A DNA stretch of 64,000 bases, from positions 62,001-126,000 of the forward strand of contig NZ_JAGTJJ010000026.1 of assembly GCF_028435365.1 (NCBI RefSeq). The letters run 5' to 3'. Made by a program: the position numbers and the translations under genes. The notes under the pieces were generated by a model. The model did no database searches, had not been told where the DNA came from, and worked only from the letters and a program-made list of their open reading frames with translations. The stretch comes from Polyangium jinanense. GTDB taxonomy: Bacteria > Myxococcota > Polyangia > Polyangiales > Polyangiaceae. This document shows positions 45,483 to 54,327 of this stretch, piece by piece. The stretch's first letter is position 1. Each line of letters begins with the position of its first letter.

Positions 45483-46952
45483 ATGAGGAAGCGGCTTGCG
45501 ATCGTGCTCTTCCTGTCCGTCGTCGGAATCGTGCCTCGTGTTGCGCGGGCCACGGACGGGGATGGGAACGCCGCGACGAACGGGCGTGAACCTTCGGCCT
45601 CGGAGCGGGTCGAAGCGCGGCTTCGGGCGCTCGAAGAGGAGAACCGCCGCATGCGCGAGCGCGTGGCGGAGCTCGAGCGCGCGGCAAAACAGAACGAGGC
45701 CGTACGCGAGAAAGTCGCGAAGCTCGAGGACGACGCGAGCTACGTCGACCAGCAGATCACGAGGCTTCTGCCGATCGTGAGCAAGCTCGGCGGCTACCTC
45801 GACTTCGGGTTTTTCCGGGCCACGGGCAACGGTTCGGGGATACGGAGTGACCGCGGGTACCGGTATTTCCCGGAGTACGAGGGCGACATCCCCGCGTCGT
45901 GGGTCTTTTATGGGGACCCGCTCTCGACGATGGTGAACGCGCGCGGCGAGCCGGCCGACACCGGCGAATCACGGGCGCTCACGTTCGACGCGATCGATAG
46001 CGGCGGAAAATCGTCGTTCGCCGTGAACGCGCTCAACATGCAGCTCTTCGCGGCACCGCGGGAGGACCTCACGCTGACGGCGTCGATCGACTTCGCGCCG
46101 CGGACGCGGGACGTCTCGGCGCCCGGGGATCGGGCGCTCGGCGATTTCATCGACGTCAAGCTTGCGTACGCCGAGTACCTCGTCCCGATCGAGCGCTTCG
46201 AGCTCAGCCTCTATGCCGGGAAGTTCGATTCGGTGCTCGGCTGGGAGTACCGGAGCCGCGAGGCGCCCGACAGGCTCACGGTGACGCCGTCTTTGCTCTG
46301 TCGATACACCTGCGGATCTCCGCTCGGGCTGAAGGCGCGCGGGAAATTCTGGGACGGCGCGATGATCTTGAACGTGGCCGTGACGAACGGCAGCCACGGG
46401 AGCGAGTCGTTCCCATTTCACGGCGAGATCGATCGAAACGACTGGAAGACCGTGGCGGGCCGGATCGCCTCGCGCGCGCCGCTCGGGGCCGGGCTCGAGG
46501 TGGGGCTCTCGGGCTCGATCGGCGCGCAGGACCTGCAAAGCGCCGAGGACGCGCTGCACACGCACGTCGGCGTGGACCTACACCTCGATTGGCGCGATCT
46601 GGAGGTGACGGCCGAGGTCATGCAGGGCGTCATCGATGGGAAGAGCGCCGCGGGGGACACGAAATGTGGCCTCGCCCCCTGCCTCCGGTACCGCGGTGGT
46701 TATGCGCTCGTGGGATATCGGGTGCTGAACTGGCTCACGCCGTATGCTCGGGTCGACGCGCGTGATGCAGTACATCGGAGCGGCGTGAGCTTCGTCTACC
46801 AGTCCCAGGTCCTGCGCGCGACGGCCGGGGTGCGGATGGAGCTCGGGACCCATCTCATCCTCAAGGCCGAGTACAATCTGAACCGCGAGCTGGGCCGCGC
46901 CCCCCAGTTTCCCAACGACGTGTTCACGAGCTCGATGCTCCTGAAATACTGA
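45483..46952 (+). CDS. Outer-membrane porin-like protein with N-terminal coiled coil
   Basis: The product is 489 aa. A signal peptide (about residues 1-23, ending ARA-T) is followed by a coiled coil (about 35-90, EEENRRMRERVAELERAAKQ), then a beta-barrel-like region with alternating residues and short turns, ending in LLKY (Tyr-terminal). The arrangement is that of trimeric porins with a coiled-coil stalk, such as porins linked to multihaem cytochromes. It begins a tight plus-strand operon; the cupredoxin gene starts 21 bp later. A passage for ions or small redox compounds is an inference; a barrel prediction cannot be run here. Confidence 0.8.
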   Translation: MRKRLAIVLFLSVVGIVPRVARATDGDGNAATNGREPSASERVEARLRALEEENRRMRERVAELERAAKQNEAVREKVAKLEDDASYVDQQITRLLPIVSKLGGYLDFGFFRATGNGSGIRSDRGYRYFPEYEGDIPASWVFYGDPLSTMVNARGEPADTGESRALTFDAIDSGGKSSFAVNALNMQLFAAPREDLTLTASIDFAPRTRDVSAPGDRALGDFIDVKLAYAEYLVPIERFELSLYAGKFDSVLGWEYRSREAPDRLTVTPSLLCRYTCGSPLGLKARGKFWDGAMILNVAVTNGSHGSESFPFHGEIDRNDWKTVAGRIASRAPLGAGLEVGLSGSIGAQDLQSAEDALHTHVGVDLHLDWRDLEVTAEVMQGVIDGKSAAGDTKCGLAPCLRYRGGYALVGYRVLNWLTPYARVDARDAVHRSGVSFVYQSQVLRATAGVRMELGTHLILKAEYNLNRELGRAPQFPNDVFTSSMLLKY

Positions 46953-46973
46953 CGCTCCCGAGGAGAATGGCGC

Positions 46974-47672
46974 ATGCGTCTCTGGTCTCGCCTCCTAGGC
47001 CTCCTGATCCCCCTCGGCGTGGTGACGATCCCGCTCACCGTCTCCTTCTCCCCGCGCGTAAGCCGCGCCGAGGCGCCAGCCGCGGGCAACGTCTCGGGCG
47101 TGGTGACGGTCCTCGTGGACGACGCGCCGAAGGCCGATCGATCGGGCATCGTGGTCTACCTCGAGAACGCGCCCGGCTCGCCGGCGCCGGCCGGCAAGCG
47201 CGAGATTCGACAGAAGAACCTCACGTTCACGCCGGGGCTGATGGTCATCGTGAAGGGGACGACCGTGGAGTTCCCGAACGACGACAAGGTCTTCCACAAC
47301 GTGTTTTCGGTCTCGAAGGCCGCGCGCTTCGATCTCGGGCTCTACAAGAGCGGCGAGAGCAAGTCTGTCACGTTCCGCGAGGCCGGCGTGGTGGACGTCT
47401 ACTGCAACATCCACCCGCACATGGTCACGAAGATCAAGGTGCTCGACAACGGCTTCTACGCCGTGACGGGCGCGGATGGATCGTTCCAGATCAAGAACGT
47501 GCCCGCAGGGACCTACCCGGTCGTGGCGTGGCAAGTGCACGGGCCCGAGGTGCGAGGCGAGGTGACGGTGGCCGCGGGCGGGACGGCGTCGTTCAAGCCG
47601 ACGCTCGCGGAAGGCGCGTCGCCGAAGCGGCACCTGAGAAAGGACGGGACGCCATACGGCCGCTACAAGTAA
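46974..47672 (+). CDS. Periplasmic type-1 copper (cupredoxin-like) protein
   Basis: The product is 232 aa. A signal peptide (about 1-33) precedes a beta-sandwich with the copper motif: His108 in KVFHNVF, and Cys144, His147 and Met150 in VYCNIHPHM, a complete type-1 set. After about residue 155 there is a transthyretin/carboxypeptidase regulatory-like strand region (GSFQIKNVPAGTYPVVAW). Proteins of this type are often labelled methylamine utilisation proteins and probably carry electrons in the periplasm. AGGAG lies 8 bp before the ATG. The cytochrome gene downstream begins inside the last codons of this one. Confidence 0.87.
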   Translation: MRLWSRLLGLLIPLGVVTIPLTVSFSPRVSRAEAPAAGNVSGVVTVLVDDAPKADRSGIVVYLENAPGSPAPAGKREIRQKNLTFTPGLMVIVKGTTVEFPNDDKVFHNVFSVSKAARFDLGLYKSGESKSVTFREAGVVDVYCNIHPHMVTKIKVLDNGFYAVTGADGSFQIKNVPAGTYPVVAWQVHGPEVRGEVTVAAGGTASFKPTLAEGASPKRHLRKDGTPYGRYK

Positions 47673-48886
47673 CGGCGCTCCTCGCGTTCACGTTCGGCTG
47701 CGATCCCAGAACGCCGCCGGAAGGATCGCCGCGCGCGGCGGCGATGCAAGAAGCGTCCGCGTCCCCGTCCGCATCCCCGCCCCCGGACAAACCCTCGCTC
47801 GAAAAGCCGCGCGCCCGCGCGTTCCCCGCCGATCGATGCGGCGACTGCCACAGCATGCTCCACGCGGAGTGGAAGACGTCGGCGCATGCGCGCGCGCGGC
47901 ACGCGCCGCTCTACGTCGCGATGCGGGATCAGTCGAAGAATCCCGTGTGCGAGGTGTGTCACGCGCCGCTTGCGGGGCTCACGGCTCCGGCGGAGCGGGC
48001 GGTCGACGAGGGCGTGACGTGCGAGGCGTGCCACGCGATCCGCGACGTCGGAGAGGACGCGGCCGAGCCGCGGTATACGTTTGATCTCGAAGGAAATCGG
48101 AAGTTCGGGCCGTACTGCGACGCGAAGGACAACTACTTCCACAAGGTGGGCTGCGCGCCCGCGTTCCGCGACGCGCGCGTCTGCGGAGGCTGTCACGCAT
48201 TCTCGATGCCGCTCGCGGACGGCAAGAGCTTGCCGATCATCACCGAGTTCACCGAGTGGCGCGCGTCGAGCTTCGCGGTCTCGGGCACGGCCTGCCAGGA
48301 GTGCCACATGCCGGCGGAGATGACCTACGCGGCGACGGGCACGGAGCGAAAGGTGCGCGTGGCGCATCACGGGTTCATGGGCGAGAAGGGCGAGCTCGTG
48401 CGCAAGGCGCTCGGGATCGTCGCGTCGGCGACCGACCACGCAGGTAAGATCGCGCTGTCCGTGGTGCTGAAGAACGAAGGCGCAGGGCACGCGGTGCCGT
48501 CGGGGGTGGCCGGGCGGCAGGTCGTCGTGCGCGTGCAGGCGCTCGACGAGAAGGGGCAAATGCAGGCGCGCGAGGAGCGCATGCTCGGGCGGGTGCTCGT
48601 GGACGAGGCGGGGCGTGAAGTGCCGTTTTACCTCGCGCGGGCAGAGAAGAGCGACAACCGGATCGCGCCGGGCGAGGCGCGCACGCTCGCGTTCGAGCTC
48701 GACGCGCCGCAACCGGGATCGCTCGTGATCGAGGTGGCCTGGCGCTCGGCGTCGCCGGCGATTTCGGAGGCGCTCGGCGTGCCCGCGGAGGAGCGTTCGA
48801 TGGGGAAGATCGAGATCCCGTTCGGCGGAAAGCGAAGCGGCAAGGGGCGCGAGCACCTGCCGAAGACGGTGGTGGTGCGGCCATGA
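47654..48886 (+). CDS. Pentahaem cytochrome c, probably a lipoprotein
   Basis: Five CXXCH haem sites are visible (CGDCH, CEVCH, CEACH, CGGCH, CQECH). The C-terminal 150 residues are a beta-rich domain ending VVVRP. The start is uncertain. No ATG, GTG or TTG precedes the lipoprotein-like segment RPLQVTALLAFTFGC in a sensible place. An ATA at 47654 with AAGGA 9 bp upstream would fit; the next ATG is 47744 and would lose export. From 47654 the product is 410 aa. The stop overlaps the phosphatase gene by 4 bp (ATGA). The cytochrome is probably held on the periplasmic side and works with the copper protein and porin. The role of electron acceptor or donor is open. Confidence 0.82.
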   Translation: MRPLQVTALLAFTFGCDPRTPPEGSPRAAAMQEASASPSASPPPDKPSLEKPRARAFPADRCGDCHSMLHAEWKTSAHARARHAPLYVAMRDQSKNPVCEVCHAPLAGLTAPAERAVDEGVTCEACHAIRDVGEDAAEPRYTFDLEGNRKFGPYCDAKDNYFHKVGCAPAFRDARVCGGCHAFSMPLADGKSLPIITEFTEWRASSFAVSGTACQECHMPAEMTYAATGTERKVRVAHHGFMGEKGELVRKALGIVASATDHAGKIALSVVLKNEGAGHAVPSGVAGRQVVVRVQALDEKGQMQAREERMLGRVLVDEAGREVPFYLARAEKSDNRIAPGEARTLAFELDAPQPGSLVIEVAWRSASPAISEALGVPAEERSMGKIEIPFGGKRSGKGREHLPKTVVVRP

Positions 48887-50682
48887 AGTTTCGCAGCACG
48901 TTGCTCCTCTGGATCGTGCTGCTCATCGCGGCGATCACGGTGGCCACGGCGGGAAGCGCGGCGATCGTGCTGGAGCGGCGCGCGCGGGTGGAGCTCGGCG
49001 AGGCGCTCGAACGGAGCGCGCGGGTCTTCGAGGCGCACCGCACCGAGCGGCTGCGCGCGCATGCAGCGAAGGCGCACGTGGTGGCGGAAGAGCCGCGGGT
49101 CAAAGCCGTGGTGGCGACGGAAGACGTGTCGCCGGAGACGGTCCACGGCGTGGCCGACGAGCTGCACAAAGCTGTGAAGAGCGAGCTGTTCCTGATGACG
49201 GACGGAACGGGGCTCTTGCTCGCGGACGTGGCCGATCCGAAGGCGTCGGGCTTCGACATGTCGAAGGATCCGATCATCGCGGGCGCGCTGCGCGGCGGCG
49301 AGAAGTCCGGGCTCTGGACGAACGAGGGGAAGCTCTACGAGGTGGTCGCGCGGCGGCTCGCGTTCGGCACCGAGACGGTCGGCGTGCTGGTGCTCGGCTT
49401 CAAACTCGACCATGCGCTCGTCGAGGAGGTGCGTCTCCAGACGGGGAGCCTCGTGGTGGTGACGGATGGAGCCACGGTGGTGGCGCATTCGAAGCTCGAA
49501 GATGGGACGGAGGCGCCGAGCGAGGTGCTCCGGATGGTCACGGCGTCGTCCGCGTCCGAGGGTGGGCCGTATCTATCGACGTCGCGGACGCTGGATACGG
49601 CCGCGGGCGGGGCGCGCACCGTTCACCTCGCGCGCTCGCTCGATCGCGCGCTCGCGCCGTCCCGCGAGCTCGAGGCGCGCGTGGCGCTCATCGCGCTCGT
49701 CGCGCTCGCGGCGGCGGCGGCGCTCGCGATCGTGCTCTCGCGCAGGCTCTCGCGTCCGCTCGACGGGCTCATGGCGTTCGTGGGTGACGTGTCGCGCGGG
49801 AAGCTCGACGCGCAGGCGACCGTGACAGGCCCGATGGAGCTCCGCGCGCTCGGCGACGCGATGAACCGGATGGCGCGCGAGCTCGCGGAATCACGCGAGC
49901 AGATGGCGGCGAAGGAGCGACTCGAAAAAGAGCTCGAGATCAGCGCGCGGATCCAGACGTCGATCCTGCCGCGGCGCCTCGACGTGCCGGGGCTCGAAGT
50001 GGCGGCGCGGATGATCCCGGCGAGCGAGGTCGGCGGCGACTACTACGACGTCTTCCCCGTGGAGGGCGGCGGGATCCTCGCGATCGGCGACGTGGCGGGG
50101 CACGGGCTGCAATCGGGGCTCGTGATGCTGATGGTGCAGAGCGCGATCGCGGCGCTCGGCCGGGAGGATCCGTCAGCGCGACCGAAGGACCTCGTGCGCG
50201 TGCTGAACCTCGTGCTCTACGACAACATCCGCAACCGCCTGCGCAACGATGAGCACGTGACGCTCACAGTGATGCGCTACCACCGGAGCGGACGCGTGGT
50301 GTTCGCCGGCGCGCACGAGGACATCCTCGTCCTGCGCGCGAGCACCGGGAAGATTGAAGCGATCCCCACGCTCGGCCCGTGGGTCGGCGCGATGCGCGAC
50401 GTCGCGCGCACGGTGCAGGACGACGAGCTCGTCCTCGAAGACGGCGACGTGATGGTGCTCTACACGGACGGGGTGACGGAGGCGCGAACCGCGTCGGGCG
50501 AAATGTACGGAATGGCGCGACTCACGGCGCAGATCGAGGCGCTCGCGGGCGAGCCCGTGGAGCGGATTCGCGATGTTATCCTCGACGACGTGGCCCGCTT
50601 CTCCCACGGCAAGGGGCAAGAGGATGACGTGACGCTCGTCGTCGTGCGGTTCCGCGCGAGCGAGACGCGCGCCGAAGGCTGA
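48883..50682 (+). CDS. Membrane HAMP-SpoIIE (RsbU/RsbP-type) protein phosphatase
   Basis: The product is 599 aa. TM1 (about 7-29), a periplasmic sensor region of about 235 residues (single Cache-like pattern, no clear family), TM2 (about 267-285), a HAMP domain (about 286-340), a short helix with AKERLEKELEISARIQTSILP, and a SpoIIE phosphatase domain (about 370-590). The metal Asp residues are visible in GGDYYDVF (about 384), GDVAGHG (about 400), YTDGVTEA (about 527) and QEDDVTLVVVR (about 578). Such enzymes dephosphorylate STAS proteins. Translation is coupled to the cytochrome gene by a 4-bp overlap. The STAS protein at 51.2 kb is the probable target. Confidence 0.9.
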   Translation: MKFRSTLLLWIVLLIAAITVATAGSAAIVLERRARVELGEALERSARVFEAHRTERLRAHAAKAHVVAEEPRVKAVVATEDVSPETVHGVADELHKAVKSELFLMTDGTGLLLADVADPKASGFDMSKDPIIAGALRGGEKSGLWTNEGKLYEVVARRLAFGTETVGVLVLGFKLDHALVEEVRLQTGSLVVVTDGATVVAHSKLEDGTEAPSEVLRMVTASSASEGGPYLSTSRTLDTAAGGARTVHLARSLDRALAPSRELEARVALIALVALAAAAALAIVLSRRLSRPLDGLMAFVGDVSRGKLDAQATVTGPMELRALGDAMNRMARELAESREQMAAKERLEKELEISARIQTSILPRRLDVPGLEVAARMIPASEVGGDYYDVFPVEGGGILAIGDVAGHGLQSGLVMLMVQSAIAALGREDPSARPKDLVRVLNLVLYDNIRNRLRNDEHVTLTVMRYHRSGRVVFAGAHEDILVLRASTGKIEAIPTLGPWVGAMRDVARTVQDDELVLEDGDVMVLYTDGVTEARTASGEMYGMARLTAQIEALAGEPVERIRDVILDDVARFSHGKGQEDDVTLVVVRFRASETRAEG

Positions 50683-50711
50683 GATAGATTGGACCTCCGA
50701 TCCGCAGAGGA

Positions 50712-51206
50712 ATGATGACCGAGACCCCGACCGCTTTCGAGCTGACGTTCCGGCCCAACGTCGAGCTCATCTCCGTCGTTCGGAGGTTCCTGACCGATTT
50801 TTACGAGCGGATGATCGAGGACCACGACACCGTGTCGCGGATCGCGCTCGCGACCCACGAGCTTCTGGAGAACGCCGTCAAGTACGGGAGCGACGGCGTG
50901 ACGTTTCTGTCCATCACGTTCGAGCCCGGAGACACGTCGAGCACGGTCTCCATCCGGCTCGCGAACCGGGCGAACGCCGAGCACATCGCCGCGCTCGCCA
51001 CTATCTTCGAGGAGATGAGCCGACACGACGATCCCTTCGACCACTACCAGATCGCGATGGCGCGCAGCGCCAAGCGAAAGGTTGGTTCTGGGCTCGGCAT
51101 CGTGCGCGTGCGGGCCGAAGGAGAGATGACGATGAGCCACACCATCGAGGACGACAGGGTCACGATCCTGGCGCAAACGACCGTTGCCGCGCGGAGGAAC
51201 GCGTGA
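50712..51206 (+). CDS. RsbW-like ATP-binding protein (anti-sigma-type kinase)
   Basis: The product is 164 aa, the size of an RsbW/SpoIIAB-type protein. The GHKL ATPase fold is visible: N box ATHELLENAVKYG (about 47-59), later SGLGIVRVRAEG (G2-like). It has no sensor or transmembrane part. Family members bind and phosphorylate a STAS protein or hold a sigma factor. The gene starts 29 bp after the phosphatase, AGAGGA just before the ATG pair (50712/50715). The STAS gene overlaps its stop by 4 bp (GTGA), which supports a direct pair. No sigma-factor gene is adjacent. Confidence 0.86.
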   Translation: MMTETPTAFELTFRPNVELISVVRRFLTDFYERMIEDHDTVSRIALATHELLENAVKYGSDGVTFLSITFEPGDTSSTVSIRLANRANAEHIAALATIFEEMSRHDDPFDHYQIAMARSAKRKVGSGLGIVRVRAEGEMTMSHTIEDDRVTILAQTTVAARRNA

Positions 51207-51583
51207 GCGCGACCTCGGATCTCTCGGTCTCGCTCCGCGACTTCTCGGCAAGCGTGCGCGCGGAAGGTCGCTCGCTCGTCGTCTGCCTCTCGGGCAACGC
51301 GGACATGGCGGCGAAGGACAGCTTGGATTCGCTCCTGCCACGCGTGCACGCCGAGGCTCTGCGGATGAGTGCCACCGAGGTGCAGGTGGATTTCCGCCAG
51401 CTCGAGTTCATGAACTCGTCCTGCTTCAAGAGCTTCGTGTCCTGGATCAGCGAGCTCGGCGAACTCGAAAGGAGTCAGGAGTACAAGATCCGGCTCCTGT
51501 CGAACCCCGAGATGCACTGGCAGCGCCGCAGCCTGCACGCGCTCCGGTGCTTTGCCGTGGATCTGATCACCGTCGAGTCATGA
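51203..51583 (+). CDS. STAS-domain anti-sigma-factor antagonist-like protein
   Basis: The product is 126 aa with a GTG start that overlaps the RsbW-like gene. The core VQVDFRQLEFMNSSCFKSFVSW matches the strand-loop-helix of STAS proteins; Ser in NSSCF is the candidate phosphorylation site. The protein is slightly longer than SpoIIAA. It is the last gene of the operon and ends before a hairpin terminator. The probable job is to be phosphorylated by the ATP-binding protein and dephosphorylated by the membrane phosphatase. Confidence 0.82.
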   Translation: MSATSDLSVSLRDFSASVRAEGRSLVVCLSGNADMAAKDSLDSLLPRVHAEALRMSATEVQVDFRQLEFMNSSCFKSFVSWISELGELERSQEYKIRLLSNPEMHWQRRSLHALRCFAVDLITVES

Positions 51584-51638
51584 CGCCGCCCGGCGCGCTC
51601 GCTCCCCGGTGAGATCCTTGGTCCCCAAATGAAAAGAG

Positions 51639-51702
51639 GCCCGGCGAGGTTGGTCAGCACGCCGGGCCGAGCCCAAGCCTTCCAAGGAGACCGGGCTTTT
51701 TC
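51639..51702 (+). terminator. Terminator after the redox/partner-switch operon
   Basis: Two consecutive hairpins: an 8-bp perfect stem GCCCGGCG / CGCCGGGC (51639-51646, 51660-51667), then a 5-bp AGCCC / GGGCT stem followed by TTTTT (51693-51702). It lies 56 bp after the STAS stop codon. Confidence 0.7.
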
Positions 51703-51758
51703 CAACGTACGTCGGGTGCGCGACGCGTTGCAAGCCCATCACGAGTGGTGACGTATCG

Positions 51759-52802
51759 TCATCGGGATGCGTGCGGCTCGTCCGTGGAAGGCCCGAACGA
51801 ACCGTACGTTTCGTCCCGTCGCTTTCGCGCGGCTCGCGGATCCATCGCGTCGCGCAGCGCATCCGCGACGAGGTACGAGCCGCCCACGGTCACGAGGAGC
51901 AAGAAGACCGGCAAGACGAGCAAGCGCAGCGCCGCGGGGTTTCGCGCGCCCTGCGCGAGCGTCTCGCCCCAGGACGCCGCCGACGTCGGCGCGCCCATCT
52001 CGAGGAACGAGATCGCCGTTTCGAGGAGCACGACGGACGCGACACCGAACACCGAGCTCACAGTGACGGGGCCAAGCGCGTTCGGGAGCACGTGGCGCAT
52101 GAAGATGCGCGCACGCGAGGCGCCGAGGGCACGCGCGGCGAGAGCATAATCTTCCGAGGCGCCGCGCAAGGTCTCGGCATGTACGAGGCGCGCGACCTCG
52201 GCCCAGCGCACGAAGGCCACCGCGAGCACGAGCGAGAGCGCGGAGGGCTCGTGCTCGATGGCACGCACGAGCGCGACGACGAGGATGGCGGGGAAGGTGT
52301 CGACGGTCTCGACGAGGCGCACGAGAGCGTCACGCGAGGTGCCGCCGCGGATGCCCGAGAGGCCGCCGAGGAGGACGCCGAGGAGCGCGCTCAGGAGGAC
52401 GGCAACGAGCGAGAGACCGAGCGCGGTGCGCGCGCCGTAGACGAGGCGCGCGAAGAGGTCGCGGCCCTTCTCGTCGGTGCCGAGCGGGTGCACGCGGGAC
52501 GAGGGCGCGAAGGGGCCCGCGGCACTCGACGCCTTGGGGCCGGATCGCACGAGGGGCCAGACGGCGAAGCTGTCCGCGTACGAGCGCGCGATTTCGTCCT
52601 GGGAGAGGTGCTCGTACCGCTCGGCGTGCACGATCGCCGGAAGGAGCTCGACGCCGCGCGGTCCTACGGCGAGGAGCGGCGCGGGCGCGGCGAGGATCTC
52701 GGCGAAGACGCCGACGAGCACGAGCAAGCCAAGCAGCGCAGCGCCGAGGCCCGCGCGGCGGCTGTGCGCGACGCGCCGGAGCACGATCCCGCGATGGCTC
52801 AT
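51759..52802 (-). CDS. ABC-type dipeptide/oligopeptide permease, OppC-like
   Basis: The product is 347 aa. TM1 (about 19-40), a periplasmic loop, then five further hydrophobic segments typical of the BPD_transp_1 fold. The EAA loop (VRWAEVARLVHAETLRGASEDYALAA, followed by ALGASRARIFMRHVLPN) contacts the ATPase in the family and is intact. The periplasmic stretch PLGTDEKGRDLFARLVYGART is the classic OppC/DppC signature. The gene's start overlaps the stop of the OppB-like gene by 4 bp. No ATP-binding subunit or binding protein is in the window. Confidence 0.93.
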   Translation of the reverse strand: MSHRGIVLRRVAHSRRAGLGAALLGLLVLVGVFAEILAAPAPLLAVGPRGVELLPAIVHAERYEHLSQDEIARSYADSFAVWPLVRSGPKASSAAGPFAPSSRVHPLGTDEKGRDLFARLVYGARTALGLSLVAVLLSALLGVLLGGLSGIRGGTSRDALVRLVETVDTFPAILVVALVRAIEHEPSALSLVLAVAFVRWAEVARLVHAETLRGASEDYALAARALGASRARIFMRHVLPNALGPVTVSSVFGVASVVLLETAISFLEMGAPTSAASWGETLAQGARNPAALRLLVLPVFLLLVTVGGSYLVADALRDAMDPRAARKRRDETYGSFGPSTDEPHASR

Positions 52803-54322
52803 GTGCGTGGCCTCTGGCGCAGGATGCTCTGCGCGAGCCGAGGATCGAGCGCGGTGTACACGAGGTCCGTCATGATGACCCCGAGCGTCGCGGTCGCGGC
52901 CGTGAAGATCGAGACGGCCATGAGCCAGCTCGTGTCGCGCGACTGCACGGCGACGATCGTGGCAGCGCCGAGGCCTTCGAGGCCGAAGACACGCTCGACG
53001 ACGAACGCGCCGCCGAGGGCCATCGGGGCTTCGAGCGTGGCGAGCGTGACGACCGGGAGCAGCGCGCCCGGGAGCGCGTGGACCATGAGCGCACGCGCGC
53101 GGCTCGCCCCCCGCGCGAGCGAAGCCCGCACGTGATCTTGCGCGAACGCCGACGCGAGCCCCGCGCGCGCTTGACGTGCCGGCGCGGCCACGAGGCCGAG
53201 CGCGAGCACGACCGTGGGCAACAAGAGCCCGTGCCCGTCATAACCGCGCGCCGCGAGGATCGCGAAGAACGCCGTGGGGATCGCGTACAGCACGAGCACG
53301 ATGGCCGCCGTGATCCCGTCGCGACGCCGCCCGCGCGACGCCGCCCCGACGAGACCGATCGGTACGGCCGCCGCGTATGCGAGCAGGATCGAGCCGAAAA
53401 CAAGGGTCAGCGTGACGGGTGCGCGTCGGAAAATGCCGTCGAGCACGGGCACGCCGTCGATGCCCACGCCGAGCCGCCGCGTGATGGCGCCGAGCGCCCA
53501 CTTGCCGTAGCGTGTTTCCAGCACGATGGCCGCGATCCGCGAGGGACCGTCGAGCGTGACGAAGTCGTTCTTGTAGACCATCCAGAACGAGCCCCACCGC
53601 TCGACGCAGGCGCGGGCCGTTTCGTGGTCGTCGCCGGGCGAGATGCGATCGTCGCGGCCCGTGACGTGCGCGGCGATGTCGACGAGGGCCCGGGCCCGCT
53701 CGAACGAGGCCGCGTCGGTCGGATGTTCGAGCGCGCCGAGCACGTCCTCCAGCACGAACGTGTCGAGCTCGCGCAACTCGGCCGCGCGCGAGGTGCTGCC
53801 GTAACGCGAGAGCCTGCGGACCGCGCTGCGCACGGAGGCGCGGCGGAACTCGATGCCGCGGTCGTCCCAGAACCGCGTCCAGAACGCGACCGCGCGCGCC
53901 GGATCCGCGAGCCGCTCCCCCGAAAAACCCATCCGCTCGCCCACGGGCGCGAGCGCGAGCGCGACCTCGGCGCGTGGCCCGGGCGCGAGCGAGTCGAGCG
54001 CGGGCAGCACATGCGGTAGTGCCGCGCCGCCGAGCCGCGCGAGCTCTTCCTGCCCACGCGCTTTCTTCGCGGCGTCGCCGTCGACGATCGCGCGCATCGC
54101 CTCGGCGGACTGCGTGCGGACGTCACGCGTTCCGAGGTTCACGAAGCGCGGCAGGTCGAGGAACCGCTCCCGGCGCAGGCGCGCCCGCTCGGAGGGCGAC
54201 ACGGCGAGCGCCGGATCGTCCGTCGGATCGGGGACGTACGAGAGAAACAGGAACGTGACGACCGAGACCGCGATCAGCGTCGGAAGAATGAACAGCAGCC
54301 TGCGGATCGCCAGCCTGAGCAT
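52799..54322 (-). CDS. ABC-type peptide permease OppB-like, with a large extra periplasmic insert
   Basis: The product is 507 aa, much longer than the 300-360 aa usual for OppB/DppB. TM1 (about 8-29) is normal. Residues about 40-285 form an insert before the conserved core; parts such as ARLGGAALPHVLPALDSLA look like HEAT-type helical pairs. The core (about 300-507) has the remaining membrane segments and an EAA-like loop (VRASLARGASRARALMVHALPG). The start at 54322 lies 5 bp after the FHA-protease stop. The permease pair is therefore in one operon with two membrane proteases. Without ATPase genes nearby it must borrow one or work otherwise. Confidence 0.9.
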   Translation of the reverse strand: MLRLAIRRLLFILPTLIAVSVVTFLFLSYVPDPTDDPALAVSPSERARLRRERFLDLPRFVNLGTRDVRTQSAEAMRAIVDGDAAKKARGQEELARLGGAALPHVLPALDSLAPGPRAEVALALAPVGERMGFSGERLADPARAVAFWTRFWDDRGIEFRRASVRSAVRRLSRYGSTSRAAELRELDTFVLEDVLGALEHPTDAASFERARALVDIAAHVTGRDDRISPGDDHETARACVERWGSFWMVYKNDFVTLDGPSRIAAIVLETRYGKWALGAITRRLGVGIDGVPVLDGIFRRAPVTLTLVFGSILLAYAAAVPIGLVGAASRGRRRDGITAAIVLVLYAIPTAFFAILAARGYDGHGLLLPTVVLALGLVAAPARQARAGLASAFAQDHVRASLARGASRARALMVHALPGALLPVVTLATLEAPMALGGAFVVERVFGLEGLGAATIVAVQSRDTSWLMAVSIFTAATATLGVIMTDLVYTALDPRLAQSILRQRPRT

Positions 54323-54327
54323 CGTGA

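Noticed and set aside
45332..45652. N-terminal extension of the CheA-like kinase to 45652
   Set aside because: It would cover the divergent porin gene start and has no domain; a TTG at 45331 with GGAAAGGGG fits better.
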